Positions 16,446 to 25,924 of a stretch of 64,000 nucleotides of DNA are shown in pieces (within the stretch, counting starts at the first letter, position 1; each line of letters opens with the position of its first letter). The notes under the pieces are model-generated. The model saw only the letters and a program-made list of their open reading frames with translations. It did not search any database and had not been told where the DNA came from. Origin of the DNA: CAYNVQ01 sp964400735. Lineage in GTDB: Bacteria > Acidobacteriota > Aminicenantia > Aminicenantales > Aminicenantaceae. Made by a program: the position numbers and the translations under genes. The stretch lies in assembly GCA_964400735.1 (NCBI GenBank), contig CAYNVQ010000005.1:1-64000 (forward strand). The letters run 5' to 3'.

Positions 16446-16934
16446 TCACGTCATTTTGGCCATTTCCTGTTCAAGCTCAGATTTTCTGGTGCAGTAATAG
16501 CCGTTTTTCATTCCCTTTTCTTTGTGGACCGGACACTGGGGGCAGTTGCAGCCTTTCTCCTCAGTGATGACGGAACTCTCTCCAACCAGGGCGTGGCAGA
16601 AACCCAGTTCAGTCTCTTCCGCTACGTAGGAGGGACATGTTTTGCAGATGCATTTTTCTTTGACCGTGGGAAGCATCTCTTCGAATTCGACGATCATGGC
16701 ATCGGCTTCTTCTTCGGTTACACCATTTTTTTCGATCAGTAATTTTTTGATCATATCTTTCCGGCTCATCTCTTCCGTGGGTTCCGCTTGGGCAGGAGTC
16801 TGAGCTTCGGCTTGAGCCCCCATTTCCTCTACAGCCTCTTCTTCCTTTTTCTTACAGGAAGTCAATCCGAAATAGGCCATCATGGTGCCCAGGACGCCGC
16901 AGCCGCTTTTGGAAAAAAAGTCTCTTCTTTTCAT
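16446..16934 (-). CDS. Tat-type exported cysteine-rich (DUF2769-like) lipoprotein
   Basis: 162 residues. The N-terminus MKRRDFFSKSG fits a twin-arginine signal, and GLTSC about 20 residues later fits a lipobox (cysteine at about 27), so the protein would be exported and lipidated. A Glu/Ala/Gln-rich linker follows. The C-terminal domain has the pattern C-x-C-x2-CPSY, GFC, GC-x-C-x2-CPV and YYC characteristic of DUF2769-type cysteine-rich domains, suggesting a metal or Fe-S site; Tat export would suit cofactor loading in the cytoplasm. A good promoter lies just upstream. It is near the FTR pair but separated by 114 bases. Confidence 0.72.
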   Translation of the reverse strand: MKRRDFFSKSGCGVLGTMMAYFGLTSCKKKEEEAVEEMGAQAEAQTPAQAEPTEEMSRKDMIKKLLIEKNGVTEEEADAMIVEFEEMLPTVKEKCICKTCPSYVAEETELGFCHALVGESSVITEEKGCNCPQCPVHKEKGMKNGYYCTRKSELEQEMAKMT

Positions 16935-16970
16935 CGATCCTCCTCCAAGTGAAAACTGAAATTATGAATC

Positions 16971-16999
16971 ATTCTAGATGAATAAAATAATTATGTCAA
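16971..16999 (-). promoter_or_regulatory. Sigma-70-type promoter for the Tat lipoprotein gene
   Basis: On the minus strand, TTGACA (16999-16994) and TAGAAT (16976-16971) separated by 17 bases, ending about 37 bases before the start codon; GGAGGAGG lies between. Confidence 0.7.
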
Positions 17000-17041
17000 T
17001 ATACCCTATATAAATAGTAGGGATTAGGGCCGAAGAAGTTT

Positions 17042-18505
17042 TTATTCCAGATAATAATTGGGCGCTTCCTTGGTGATGACCACATCGTGGACGTGGCTTT
17101 CCCTCATGCCTGAAGCCGTCACCTTGATGAATTTCGCTTTTTCCTGAAGATCGGGAATGGCCCGACATCCGGCATAACCCATGCCGGATTTGAGGCCTCC
17201 GATCATCATTTCGATGATATGAGAAGCACTCCCTTTATAGGGGACCCTTCCTTCGATTCCTTCCGGGACCAGCTTGCCTTCGCTCGGGATGGCCTCCTGA
17301 AAGTAACGGTCACGGCTTCCTTCCCGCATGGCTTCGATCGACCCCATCCCTCGATAAGTCTTATAGGAACGCCCCTGGAAAATAACGACTTCTCCGGGGG
17401 ATTCGTCGGTTCCGGCCAGGAGGTTGCCCAGCATCACCGAACTGGCCCCAGCGGCAAGGGCCTTGGTGATATCCCCTGAATATTTTATTCCCCCATCGGC
17501 AATGAGCGGGATGCCTTTTTCTTTCGTGATCCGGAAAACATCAGCGATAGCCGTGATCTGGGGGATGCCGGCTCCAGTGACGATGCGAGTTGTACAAATC
17601 GATCCCGGACCCACGCCCACCTTCACGGCGTCGACACCGAGATTGATGAGCTCTCTCGCTGCAGTGGTTGTACCGATGTTGCCGGCGACCAATTCTTGAT
17701 CGGGCATTTCCTTTCTCAACATTTTGACGGTATCCAGTACTTTTTGGGCATGACCGTGCGCTGTATCGACGACCATGACATCCACCTTTACCTGGACTAA
17801 GGCTCTGGCCCTTTCCAGCGTTTCTTGGGCAACGCCCAAGGCTGCTCCAACCCGCAAACGCCCGAATTCGTCCTTGGCAGCATTCGGGTATTGGATCCGT
17901 TTGAGAATGTCTTTATAGGTGATCAGGCCTTTGAGGTGATAATTTTCATCCACCATCAATATTTTTTCAATTTTATGCTTGTGGAACAACTTTTCCGCCT
18001 CTTTGAGAGAGGTCCCTAGGGGAACGGTAACCAGGTCTGTAGTCATCGCCTCACGAATCGGAAGATTGAGGCGGGTTTCGAACCGAATGTCTCTATTTGT
18101 CAAAATTCCTACCAGTTTGTTGTTTTCATCGGTGATTGGGAGGCCTGAAATCTTGTGTTTTTTCATGATTTCGAGGGCCTCGAAGATTTTATTGTGGGGC
18201 TTCATGGTGATAGGGTCCACAATCATCCCGCTTTCATGCCGCTTGACCTTGTCCACTTCCTCTGCCTGTTTTTCGATGGACATATTGCGATGAATGATGC
18301 CTATCCCCCCCTTTTGTGCCAGGGCGATGGCCATTCTGGAGCCGGTCACCGTATCCATGGCGGCGCTGACGATAGGGATACTGAGAGGGATGTTTCGGGA
18401 GAAACGGGTGGAGATATCGGCTTGAGACGGCAGCACATCGGACTTAGCCGGGAGAATGAGCACGTCGTCGAAGGTGAGTCCCTCTTTTATTTTTTCATCC
18501 AGCAT
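17042..18505 (-). CDS. guaB: Inosine-5'-monophosphate dehydrogenase
   Basis: 487 residues, the usual length. NAD-dependent oxidation of IMP to XMP, first step to guanine nucleotides. It has LTFDDVLILP at the N-terminus, an inserted pair of CBS domains (about residues 95-205, MTTDLVTVPLGTSLKEAEKL and similar), the catalytic-cysteine loop GPGSICTTR, and the IMP-binding DGGIKYSGDI and GSIEAM segments. It lies 10 bases behind secA and so is probably expressed with it. Confidence 0.98.
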   Translation of the reverse strand: MLDEKIKEGLTFDDVLILPAKSDVLPSQADISTRFSRNIPLSIPIVSAAMDTVTGSRMAIALAQKGGIGIIHRNMSIEKQAEEVDKVKRHESGMIVDPITMKPHNKIFEALEIMKKHKISGLPITDENNKLVGILTNRDIRFETRLNLPIREAMTTDLVTVPLGTSLKEAEKLFHKHKIEKILMVDENYHLKGLITYKDILKRIQYPNAAKDEFGRLRVGAALGVAQETLERARALVQVKVDVMVVDTAHGHAQKVLDTVKMLRKEMPDQELVAGNIGTTTAARELINLGVDAVKVGVGPGSICTTRIVTGAGIPQITAIADVFRITKEKGIPLIADGGIKYSGDITKALAAGASSVMLGNLLAGTDESPGEVVIFQGRSYKTYRGMGSIEAMREGSRDRYFQEAIPSEGKLVPEGIEGRVPYKGSASHIIEMMIGGLKSGMGYAGCRAIPDLQEKAKFIKVTASGMRESHVHDVVITKEAPNYYLE

Positions 18506-18515
18506 TTCCCCCTCC

Positions 18516-21122
18516 CTATCTCCTCTTTTTTTTCTTTTTTCTCTTTTTGGGGATGACCGATCTTGCCTTGCGGGAAGTCTGGACCTGGGCTCCCTGAGGC
18601 CGCTGGTAATACATGGCCTGCTCCCGCCTTTCCGGCATGCGTTCTTCCTCCACGGGTTGAAGGAGGAAAAGATAACGTAGGGTTTCGTCTTCGATTCTGT
18701 CCATCATGGCCTGAAACATATCGTAGCTTTCTTTTTTGTATTCCACCAGAGGATCCCTCTGGCCGTATCCTCGCAGGCCGATACCCTCCTTGAGATAATC
18801 CATCCCCAATAAATGATCCTTCCACTGAGCATCGATGATCTGAAGCATGATCACCCTCTCGAATTCCCGCATCCTATCCGATCCGATGATATTCTCTTTG
18901 TCCTGGTAGATCTGTTTAAGCGTCTGTTTGCACTTTTGCCTCAGTTCCTCGAAATGAGTGGTCTCCCAGTCTATGCCCCATTCTTCGATATCCACCCCGA
19001 ACTGGGCGCCCATGGCTTTGCGGAATGCTTCTCTATCCCATTCCTCAGGCGGTTTTTCCTGGGGCGTGCTGTTCTCCATCAGCCAATCCACGATGGTATC
19101 GATTAACTCCGAGATATGTTCTTTGAGATTTTTCCCTTGTAGGATTTCTCTTCTTAGAGTATAGATGCTCTCCCTCTGTTTATTCATCACATCGTCGTAT
19201 TCCAGAAGGTGTTTGCGAATAGTAAAATTTTGGCCTTCCACTTGCCTTTGAGCTCTTTCGATGGCCTTGGTGACCATTTTGTGCTCGATGGGAGTTCCTT
19301 CTTCCATTCCCAGCCTTCCCATCAAACCCGAAATACGCTCACTTCCGAAGATGCGCATCAAGTCATCCTCCATCGAGAGATAAAAACGGGATGAACCGGG
19401 GTCTCCTTGTCTGCCGGCTCTTCCCCGTAACTGATTGTCGATTCTTCTGGCTTCGTGTCTTTCCGTCCCTATAATGTGGAGACCTCCTAGGTCTACGACA
19501 AGGTTGTGTTCGATATCGGTAGTTTTTTTCGCCTCCTTGATGGCTTCTTCCAGCTCTTCCTGATGATCTTCCTCCAGATCGATGCCTTTTTTCCTTAGGG
19601 CTTCCCGGGCGAGATGTTCGGGGCTCCCCCCGAGTAGAATATCCACTCCCCGTCCTGCCATATTCGTGGCTATGGTCACGGCTTCGGCTCGGCCGGCTTG
19701 GGCGATGATCTTGGCTTCCATTTCATGGTATTTGGCATTCAAGACAACATGGTTTATCCCTTTTTTTCTAAGGAGAGAGCTGAGGTGTTCGGAATTTTCG
19801 ATGGATATGGTGCCTACCAAAAGAGGGCGGCCTTTTTTGTTGGCTTCGATGATTTCCTGGCAAACCGCATTCCATTTTTCATCGGCGGTGCGGTAGATCA
19901 CGTCGGGATATTCGTGCCGGATCAGGGGCTCGTTGGTGGGGATTTCCACGACATCCAGGTTGTAGATGGATTGAAATTCCGTCGCTTCCGTCACGGCGGT
20001 CCCGGTCATTCCAGAAAGTTTATCGTACATACGGAAATAATTTTGGAAGGTGACAGAGGCCAGGGTCTGGTATTCTTCTTCGATGCGGACTTTTTCTTTG
20101 GCTTCCAGCGCTTGGTGGAGACCATCGCTGTAGCGCCGGCCGGGCATGAGGCGGCCTGTGAATTCATCCACGATAATGACTTTTCCTTCTTTGACCATAT
20201 AATCCACGTCTCTCTTGAACAGATAATGAGCCTTGAGCCCCTGGTTGATGGCATGGATGGTGTCCATATGGGCGAGATCGTACAGGTTTTCCACATTCAG
20301 GAATTTTTCGGCTTGGGCCACTCCTTCTTCATTGAGAGCCACTGTCCTGGTTTTTTCATCCACCAGAAAATGCTGTTCCTTGCGTAGACGGCGTATGAGG
20401 TTATCCACCTTGTAATAGATGGATGTCGATTCTTCTGTAGGTCCTGAGATGATTAGAGGCGTCCGGGCTTCGTCGATAAGAATGCTGTCCACCTCATCCA
20501 CTACGGCAAAGTGGTGTTCTCTTTGAACCAGATCACTTCGGCGGAATTTCATGTTATCCCGCAAATAGTCGAAACCGAACTCGTTGTTGGTCCCGTAGGT
20601 GATGTCGCTTCGGTAGGCTTGATGCCTTTCATGATCCGGTATATCATGTTGGATGGTGCCCACCGTGAGTCCTAAAAATTTATAGATCGGGCCCATCCAT
20701 TCGGTATCCCTCTTGGCCAAATAATCATTGACCGTTACGATGTGGACTCCCTTTCCTTCCAGGGCGTTCAAGTAAGCGGGAAGAGTGGCGGCCAGAGTTT
20801 TCCCTTCCCCGGTCTTCATTTCGGCGATTTTCCCTTGATGGAGAACGACTCCTCCCATCAACTGAACATCGAAATGACGCATGTTCAAGGTTCTCTTGGA
20901 AACCTCCCGCACCGCGGCAAAGGCCTCAAACAGAATGTCGTCCAGCGAAGCTCCCTGACCTAGTTTTTCTTTGAATTCAGCGGTTTTGGCTTGCAGCTGG
21001 CTGTTGGTGAGTTTCTGGACTGCGGGCTCGAGCTCGTTTATGGCGACCACAAAGGGCTGGAGTTTTTTCAGATCTCTCTCGTTTTTCGTTCCGAAAATTT
21101 TTTGAATCAGCCACTTATACAT
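18516..21122 (-). CDS. secA: Preprotein translocase ATPase SecA
   Basis: 868 residues from ATG 21122. Motor of Sec-dependent export. Walker A MKTGEGKTLAATLPA, DEVDSILIDEARTPL, GMTGTA, TNMAGRGVDILLGG and GRAGRQGDPGSS are all present. The C-terminus is unusual: in place of the zinc-binding CxCxSGxxxxxCH tail it ends in a run of Lys/Arg (VIPKKRKKKKKRR), so SecB or lipid docking through that tail is not expected. Another ATG at 21131 is in frame, but it overlaps the probable -10 hexamer, so 21122 is preferred. guaB follows. Confidence 0.97.
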   Translation of the reverse strand: MYKWLIQKIFGTKNERDLKKLQPFVVAINELEPAVQKLTNSQLQAKTAEFKEKLGQGASLDDILFEAFAAVREVSKRTLNMRHFDVQLMGGVVLHQGKIAEMKTGEGKTLAATLPAYLNALEGKGVHIVTVNDYLAKRDTEWMGPIYKFLGLTVGTIQHDIPDHERHQAYRSDITYGTNNEFGFDYLRDNMKFRRSDLVQREHHFAVVDEVDSILIDEARTPLIISGPTEESTSIYYKVDNLIRRLRKEQHFLVDEKTRTVALNEEGVAQAEKFLNVENLYDLAHMDTIHAINQGLKAHYLFKRDVDYMVKEGKVIIVDEFTGRLMPGRRYSDGLHQALEAKEKVRIEEEYQTLASVTFQNYFRMYDKLSGMTGTAVTEATEFQSIYNLDVVEIPTNEPLIRHEYPDVIYRTADEKWNAVCQEIIEANKKGRPLLVGTISIENSEHLSSLLRKKGINHVVLNAKYHEMEAKIIAQAGRAEAVTIATNMAGRGVDILLGGSPEHLAREALRKKGIDLEEDHQEELEEAIKEAKKTTDIEHNLVVDLGGLHIIGTERHEARRIDNQLRGRAGRQGDPGSSRFYLSMEDDLMRIFGSERISGLMGRLGMEEGTPIEHKMVTKAIERAQRQVEGQNFTIRKHLLEYDDVMNKQRESIYTLRREILQGKNLKEHISELIDTIVDWLMENSTPQEKPPEEWDREAFRKAMGAQFGVDIEEWGIDWETTHFEELRQKCKQTLKQIYQDKENIIGSDRMREFERVIMLQIIDAQWKDHLLGMDYLKEGIGLRGYGQRDPLVEYKKESYDMFQAMMDRIEDETLRYLFLLQPVEEERMPERREQAMYYQRPQGAQVQTSRKARSVIPKKRKKKKKRR

Positions 21123-21130
21123 TTGCCTCA

Positions 21131-21159
21131 TTTGTAGCAGAAACCCCCATCCTTGTCAA
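21131..21159 (-). promoter_or_regulatory. Probable secA promoter placed for a nearly leaderless transcript
   Basis: Minus strand: TTGACA (21159-21154), 17-base spacer, TACAAA (21136-21131). Transcription would begin about seven bases later, essentially at the ATG at 21122. Confidence 0.5.
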
Positions 21160-21428
21160 CGAAAACGGAGACAGCTCCTAAAACTTGACCACGGACAAGA
21201 AGCGAGCGAAGGAGAGCCATGCTCAATACTCCTTCGCCGCCGAGAAGAAGGTGATAGAATGACGTGTAAAATCCGGCTGGAGAGAAAACGCTTCCTAATA
21301 CTCTGGGTTTTCGATCGCGGTATTAAAGATGCTTCCTGTTGGAGATAGGTGTATTGCTTTTTTTGGGGGAATTCTTTATCATCATCTGTAATCTTTTCTT
21401 AAATAATAAAAAGGACACTTCACATAAA

Positions 21429-21674
21429 ATGATAAATTTAGCCAGTGCACCCTATGACAAACAGCTCAAGATCGTGGATATACAGGGAGGGCATGGCTTG
21501 CGCCGGCGGCTTCTCTCCCTGGGATTCCATAAGGACGATATCATCGAGCTGGATTCCAGGAGCATCCTTGGAGGGCCCATCCTCGTGAGGGATTTGACGT
21601 CCGATACTTCGGTTGCCCTTGGACGGGGGATAGCCCAAAAAATTATGGTTGAGATCGTTGGCGAAACAGAATAA
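21429..21674 (+). CDS. feoA: Ferrous iron transport protein A
   Basis: 81 residues from ATG 21429; the frame opens earlier (21339), but residues before this methionine do not belong to the family. SH3-like FeoA domain with LKIVDIQGGHGLRRRLLSLGF, DIIELDSRSILGGPI, and V-A-L-G-R-G-I-A. FeoA assists the FeoB pore. Its end overlaps the start of feoB by 26 bases. Confidence 0.9.
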   Translation: MINLASAPYDKQLKIVDIQGGHGLRRRLLSLGFHKDDIIELDSRSILGGPILVRDLTSDTSVALGRGIAQKIMVEIVGETE

Positions 21675-23598
21675 TTTTCCGGATGTCATATTTACCGGTC
21701 AACCTAACTGTGGGAAAAGCACCCTCTTCAACGCCATCGCCGGGCTGAAGGCCGAGACGTCCAATTTTCCTGGTACCACAGTCGAGCACACCCACAGCAG
21801 AGTCAATGTCGAAGGCCAGGTGCTGAATATTATCGACCTTCCAGGCACCTACACCCTCAATCCTTCCGATGAGGCGGAGAATGTCGCCCTCTATCATCTG
21901 TTCGTGGAAAAGCCGGATTTGATCATCGATGTCATAGATGCATCGATCATGGGGAGGAGCCTGGAATTGACATTGGAGCTTATCGAATTGGGATATCCCA
22001 TGGTTGTCGCGTTGAACATGATGGATCTGGCTGAGAGAAAGGGGATGACGATCGATACGGAAAAGCTGTCGAAGCTTCTCGGCATCCCTGTCGTTCCCGT
22101 GATCGCTACCCGCGGCCGTGGAATCAAGGAGCTGCTGGAAACGGCTTTATCCGTTTTAAGAGAGAAAAACAGACTGTCCCCCGTCCAGTGGTCCAAAGAT
22201 GTCGAGGATAATATAATCGAATTGGAGCAGGCACTGCCTGAGGATTTTCCTGTAGTGGCCAATAAGCGGTTTACCACAATCAAGATGATCGAGGCAGAGA
22301 AACTTCTGTTCGATAAAATACTTTTGGAGCTCCATCCTGCCTTGAAACAAAAACTGGATGAGGTTAGGAAAGAGCTGGAAAAAAGGCATAACGCTCCTGC
22401 CTATGAAGTGATCGCTGCCGAGAGACATCATCTAGCTTTTAAGATTTACGAGGAATGCTGCCGGGTCAAAAGAGGAAGAAAACTCGACTGGATGGAGCGG
22501 ATGGATGATATTCTCATGCATCCTGTCTTGGGCTATGTGATCCTCCTTGCCGTTTTCCTCGCCTTTTTCTTCGTCATTTTCAGAGTCGGAAATCCCTTGG
22601 AAGAACTCGTCCTCGGGCCATTGAATAACCTGAGAGTGTACCTTTCCGTTCATATGGGAGATAGCCTCTTATTCTATCTGGCAGAGGGATTGATCCAAGG
22701 GATAGGTGGAGGATTGGGGATCGTTTTGCCGTACTTCGTCCCCCTCCTTTTTCTGATGTCTCTTTTGGAAGACATCGGCTACCTTTCGAGGGCCAGTTTT
22801 TTGATGGATACATTTATGCACAAGATCGGACTCCACGGGAATTCGGTTTCGGCCTTCATTCTCGGATTCGGATGCAACGTTCCGGCCGTGGTTTCGACGA
22901 GAATATTGGATTCCAGACGGGACAAAGTCATCACGGCTCTTCTCATCCCTTTCGTCCCCTGTTCGGCCCGGACGACGATCATACTCGCCCTGGTCGCTTT
23001 TTATTTGGGTCCATTATGGGCGCTTGGGTTTTATGTTTTCAATATTCTCTTATTGGGTGTGCTGGGACGGATCATCAGCCTCTTTTTCAAGGACCCCTCT
23101 CCAGGATTGATCCTGGAAATACCCACACTGAAGATGCCCTCGATGAAAAATATGGCGAGAAAGATATTCGTCAGGCTCAAGGCCTTCATCAAATTCGCCT
23201 GGCCTATTTTGATCGCTGGAAGCGTTGTTCTCGCTCTTATGCAGTTTTTCAAATTCGATCGATATGTCAATTTGATCCTATCGCCGCTGGTGGAAAAGGC
23301 GCTAGGCCTGCCCCAGGAGCTGGGAGTCACTCTCATTTTCGGCTTTTTGAGGAAAGAACTTTCACTGATCATGATGCTCCAAGCCTTGGGCGTGAATTAT
23401 CAGGAATTGTTGAGCGTGATCAACTATCATCAATTGATCATTTTCGTTGTTTTTATCAGCTTTTTCGTTCCCTGCCTTTCGACGGTAGCTATTATCTGGA
23501 AGGAGATAGGAAAAAAGGTCGCCCTGCTTTCCATCGCTTTGAACACGACGGTCGCCGTAGTTTTGAGTCTGGTCGTGAGATTGATCCTGAAGCTCTAA
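21649..23598 (+). CDS. feoB: Ferrous iron transport protein B
   Basis: 649 residues. Inner-membrane Fe(II) transporter with an N-terminal G domain (G1 TGQPNCGKSTLFN, G2 GTTVEHT, G3 DLPGTYTL, G4 NMMD) and a C-terminal membrane part with two Gate repeats (GCNVPAVVSTR, FVPCSARTT). No ATG is available near the P-loop; the start is a TTG at 21649 or 21658, both inside the end of feoA, so translation is probably coupled. No FeoC follows. The last four bases overlap acpS, which runs the other way. Confidence 0.95.
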   Translation: MRSLAKQNNFPDVIFTGQPNCGKSTLFNAIAGLKAETSNFPGTTVEHTHSRVNVEGQVLNIIDLPGTYTLNPSDEAENVALYHLFVEKPDLIIDVIDASIMGRSLELTLELIELGYPMVVALNMMDLAERKGMTIDTEKLSKLLGIPVVPVIATRGRGIKELLETALSVLREKNRLSPVQWSKDVEDNIIELEQALPEDFPVVANKRFTTIKMIEAEKLLFDKILLELHPALKQKLDEVRKELEKRHNAPAYEVIAAERHHLAFKIYEECCRVKRGRKLDWMERMDDILMHPVLGYVILLAVFLAFFFVIFRVGNPLEELVLGPLNNLRVYLSVHMGDSLLFYLAEGLIQGIGGGLGIVLPYFVPLLFLMSLLEDIGYLSRASFLMDTFMHKIGLHGNSVSAFILGFGCNVPAVVSTRILDSRRDKVITALLIPFVPCSARTTIILALVAFYLGPLWALGFYVFNILLLGVLGRIISLFFKDPSPGLILEIPTLKMPSMKNMARKIFVRLKAFIKFAWPILIAGSVVLALMQFFKFDRYVNLILSPLVEKALGLPQELGVTLIFGFLRKELSLIMMLQALGVNYQELLSVINYHQLIIFVVFISFFVPCLSTVAIIWKEIGKKVALLSIALNTTVAVVLSLVVRLILKL

Positions 23599-23951
23599 GA
23601 ACGCATTCTTTCCAGAACTACGCAAGCTACAGCGTAATCTCGAAGATGGGAGATGGAAACGTATGTTTTGTCGAAAGAGAGGGAGTCTTCGTATGTAATG
23701 ACGAGCTTCGGCTTTCCTGAGGAGAGATTGATGATTCCTACGTCGGTCCAGCCGATTTTCCTCCCCAGGGCCTTGAAAAAGGCTTCCTTGGCTGCAAACC
23801 TTGCCGCTAGGTGTTGGTATTTATTTTTTTTCCCTTCGCAGTATTTTATCTCTTCAGTGGTGTATACCCTTTTTAGAAAACGGGGACTTTTCTCGGCCAG
23901 TTTTCGAATCCTTTCCACTTCGATAATGTCCACTCCGATACCGACGATCAT
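23595..23951 (-). CDS. acpS: Holo-[acyl-carrier-protein] synthase
   Basis: 118 residues, typical AcpS length. Transfers 4'-phosphopantetheine from CoA to acyl carrier protein. It contains IVGIGVDIIEVERIRK (magnesium-binding Asp8) and ARFAAKEAFFKALG (catalytic Glu), then VSISHLRDYAVA. Convergent with feoB, overlapping by 4 bases. Confidence 0.95.
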   Translation of the reverse strand: MIVGIGVDIIEVERIRKLAEKSPRFLKRVYTTEEIKYCEGKKNKYQHLAARFAAKEAFFKALGRKIGWTDVGIINLSSGKPKLVITYEDSLSFDKTYVSISHLRDYAVACVVLERMRS

Positions 23952-24130
23952 TTTCCGATACCCATGATTTTTTATGGTAAGCTCAGATTATATCATATTC
24001 ATCCGAAGATCGACCAAAATAAAAATTGCCGGGTAAAGCCTCTTTAATTCCATCATGATGCTTGAGCGTAGACGCTTAGCAGCGCATTGGGAGGCTTGTT
24101 TGAGCGACTTCGGAGGATTTAGCCATGGTT

Positions 24131-25924
24131 TTAGGAATGCTTCCCCAGAACCTTTTGAACTTCGACAGCGGTTTTTTTCCCCACGATTCGAGCCAACTCT
24201 TCCACTGGTGCCTTTTGGATGGCCGATTTGCTCCGGAATCTGGCCAGTAGCCTCTGTTTCCTTATTCGACCCAATCCTGGAATGCCATCCAGCTCGGAAG
24301 CGAAACTTCTTTTTTCCCTTCTTTTCCGGTGGTAGGAGATAGCGAATCGGTGGGCTTCATCCCTGACGTGTTGGAGAAGCTTTAACGAGGCAGAAGTCCT
24401 TTCCAGTTTTATTCCCTGCTTATGAGAAGGGGTAAAAATGATCTCCTCCTTTTTTGCCAGGGAGATAACAGCCTGACTCTTCAGGCCCAATTCTTCCAGC
24501 GTTTTTTTTGCCACATTCAACTGCCCCTTACCTCCGTCGACCAGGATCAGGTCGGGCAGCGATTTTTTTTCTTGAAGAAGCCTGGTGTATCTTCGGCGGA
24601 TCACTTCCCGAAGGCTGGCTACATCATCCGGACCCGACACTGTTTTGATTCTGAATTTACGGTATTCCTGGTTTTTGGGGCGGCCGTTTTCGAAGACCGC
24701 CAGAGATCCCACGCTTTCTTCCCCTCCCGTGTTGGATATGTCGAATCCCTCGATGCGATAAGGCTGTTTCTCCAACCCCAGAATTTCTTTTGCTTCTTCC
24801 AGCAGAGGGGATTCCCGGTCTTTTTCCAAAAGCGCGATATCTGCGTTTCGGGCGGCCAGTTCCACCAATTTTTTGTTCTTTCCCTTATGCGGGACGAGAA
24901 GCGATACTTTTTTTCCAGACAGCTGCAATATTTCAGCTTCGATCTGCTCCCTGTTTTCGGGAAAAAAAGGGAGCAGGATTTTATCGGGCCAGTCTTTTTG
25001 TTTTCGGTAATAGGATCGTAAATGATGGCGCAGGTGCTCTTTCGGAGATAGATCGCCGCTCTTTTGGCCCCAGATAACTTCGGCTTCACTGACCTTTCCT
25101 TTTCTCATACGGAAAATGTAGATGGCCGATTTTTCATTCTTTCGGGAAAATCCGACGATATCTATGTCGTCCAATCCCACGGATATCGAGTGTGGTTTTT
25201 CTTTGATATGTTCCAAGGTCCGGATAAGGTCCCTCCACTGGGCGGCCTTCTCGAACTCCTGGCTTTCTGCGGCGTCAAGCATTTTCTTTTTGGCGATTTT
25301 TGATAATTCCCCAACTCTTCCTTCCAGAAAGAGAAGGGCGTTATTTGCATTTTCTCCATATTCCTTCTCACTGATGAGATCGACGCAGGGGGCCGAGCAG
25401 AGCTGGAGGTCGTACTCGAGGCAGGGGCGTTTCCGGGCCCCTGGTATTTTTTCCCTGCACGTACGGATTCTGAAATTCTGGGATACCAGATGGATCGTTT
25501 TTCTCGCTTGCTGGGCAGGGGAGAAAGGACCGAAATATCTTGCCCCATCGGCCTCGACCCGCCGGGTTAGATAAATACCCGGGTAGCGATCCTGAAGGGA
25601 TAATTTTAAATAGGGGAAACTCTTGTCATCTTTGAGCCTTAGGTTGAACCTGGGCTGATACTGTTGGATGAAATTATTCTCGAGAAAGGCCGCTTCCTTT
25701 TCCGAGCCGGTCAGGATGTAATCGATGTCATCTATCTCGCTCAGGATGTTGTACACCCGGAGGTCTGATGTAGGAGAGAAGTATGTCTTCACCCTGTTGT
25801 GCAAGGAGCGGGCTTTACCGATATAGATGATATTCTGATTTTCGTCCTTGAAAAAGTAGATACCCGGCTTTTTAGGAAAACTGTCTATCTTTTTTCTTAA
25901 ACTTTTCCGATTCTTAACTGACAA
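24131..25924 (-). CDS. uvrC: Excinuclease ABC subunit C
   Basis: 597 residues. Makes both incisions in nucleotide excision repair. N-terminal GIY-YIG nuclease (PGIYFFKDENQNIIYIGKAR), UVR motif binding UvrB (AAESQEFEKAAQWRDL, about residue 215), RNase H-like endonuclease domain (GFDISNTGGEESVGSL, VDGGKGQL) and C-terminal helix-hairpin-helix region. The start is TTG at 25924, inside the last codons of uvrB (11-base overlap), which argues for translational coupling. Confidence 0.96.
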   Translation of the reverse strand: MSVKNRKSLRKKIDSFPKKPGIYFFKDENQNIIYIGKARSLHNRVKTYFSPTSDLRVYNILSEIDDIDYILTGSEKEAAFLENNFIQQYQPRFNLRLKDDKSFPYLKLSLQDRYPGIYLTRRVEADGARYFGPFSPAQQARKTIHLVSQNFRIRTCREKIPGARKRPCLEYDLQLCSAPCVDLISEKEYGENANNALLFLEGRVGELSKIAKKKMLDAAESQEFEKAAQWRDLIRTLEHIKEKPHSISVGLDDIDIVGFSRKNEKSAIYIFRMRKGKVSEAEVIWGQKSGDLSPKEHLRHHLRSYYRKQKDWPDKILLPFFPENREQIEAEILQLSGKKVSLLVPHKGKNKKLVELAARNADIALLEKDRESPLLEEAKEILGLEKQPYRIEGFDISNTGGEESVGSLAVFENGRPKNQEYRKFRIKTVSGPDDVASLREVIRRRYTRLLQEKKSLPDLILVDGGKGQLNVAKKTLEELGLKSQAVISLAKKEEIIFTPSHKQGIKLERTSASLKLLQHVRDEAHRFAISYHRKRREKRSFASELDGIPGLGRIRKQRLLARFRSKSAIQKAPVEELARIVGKKTAVEVQKVLGKHS

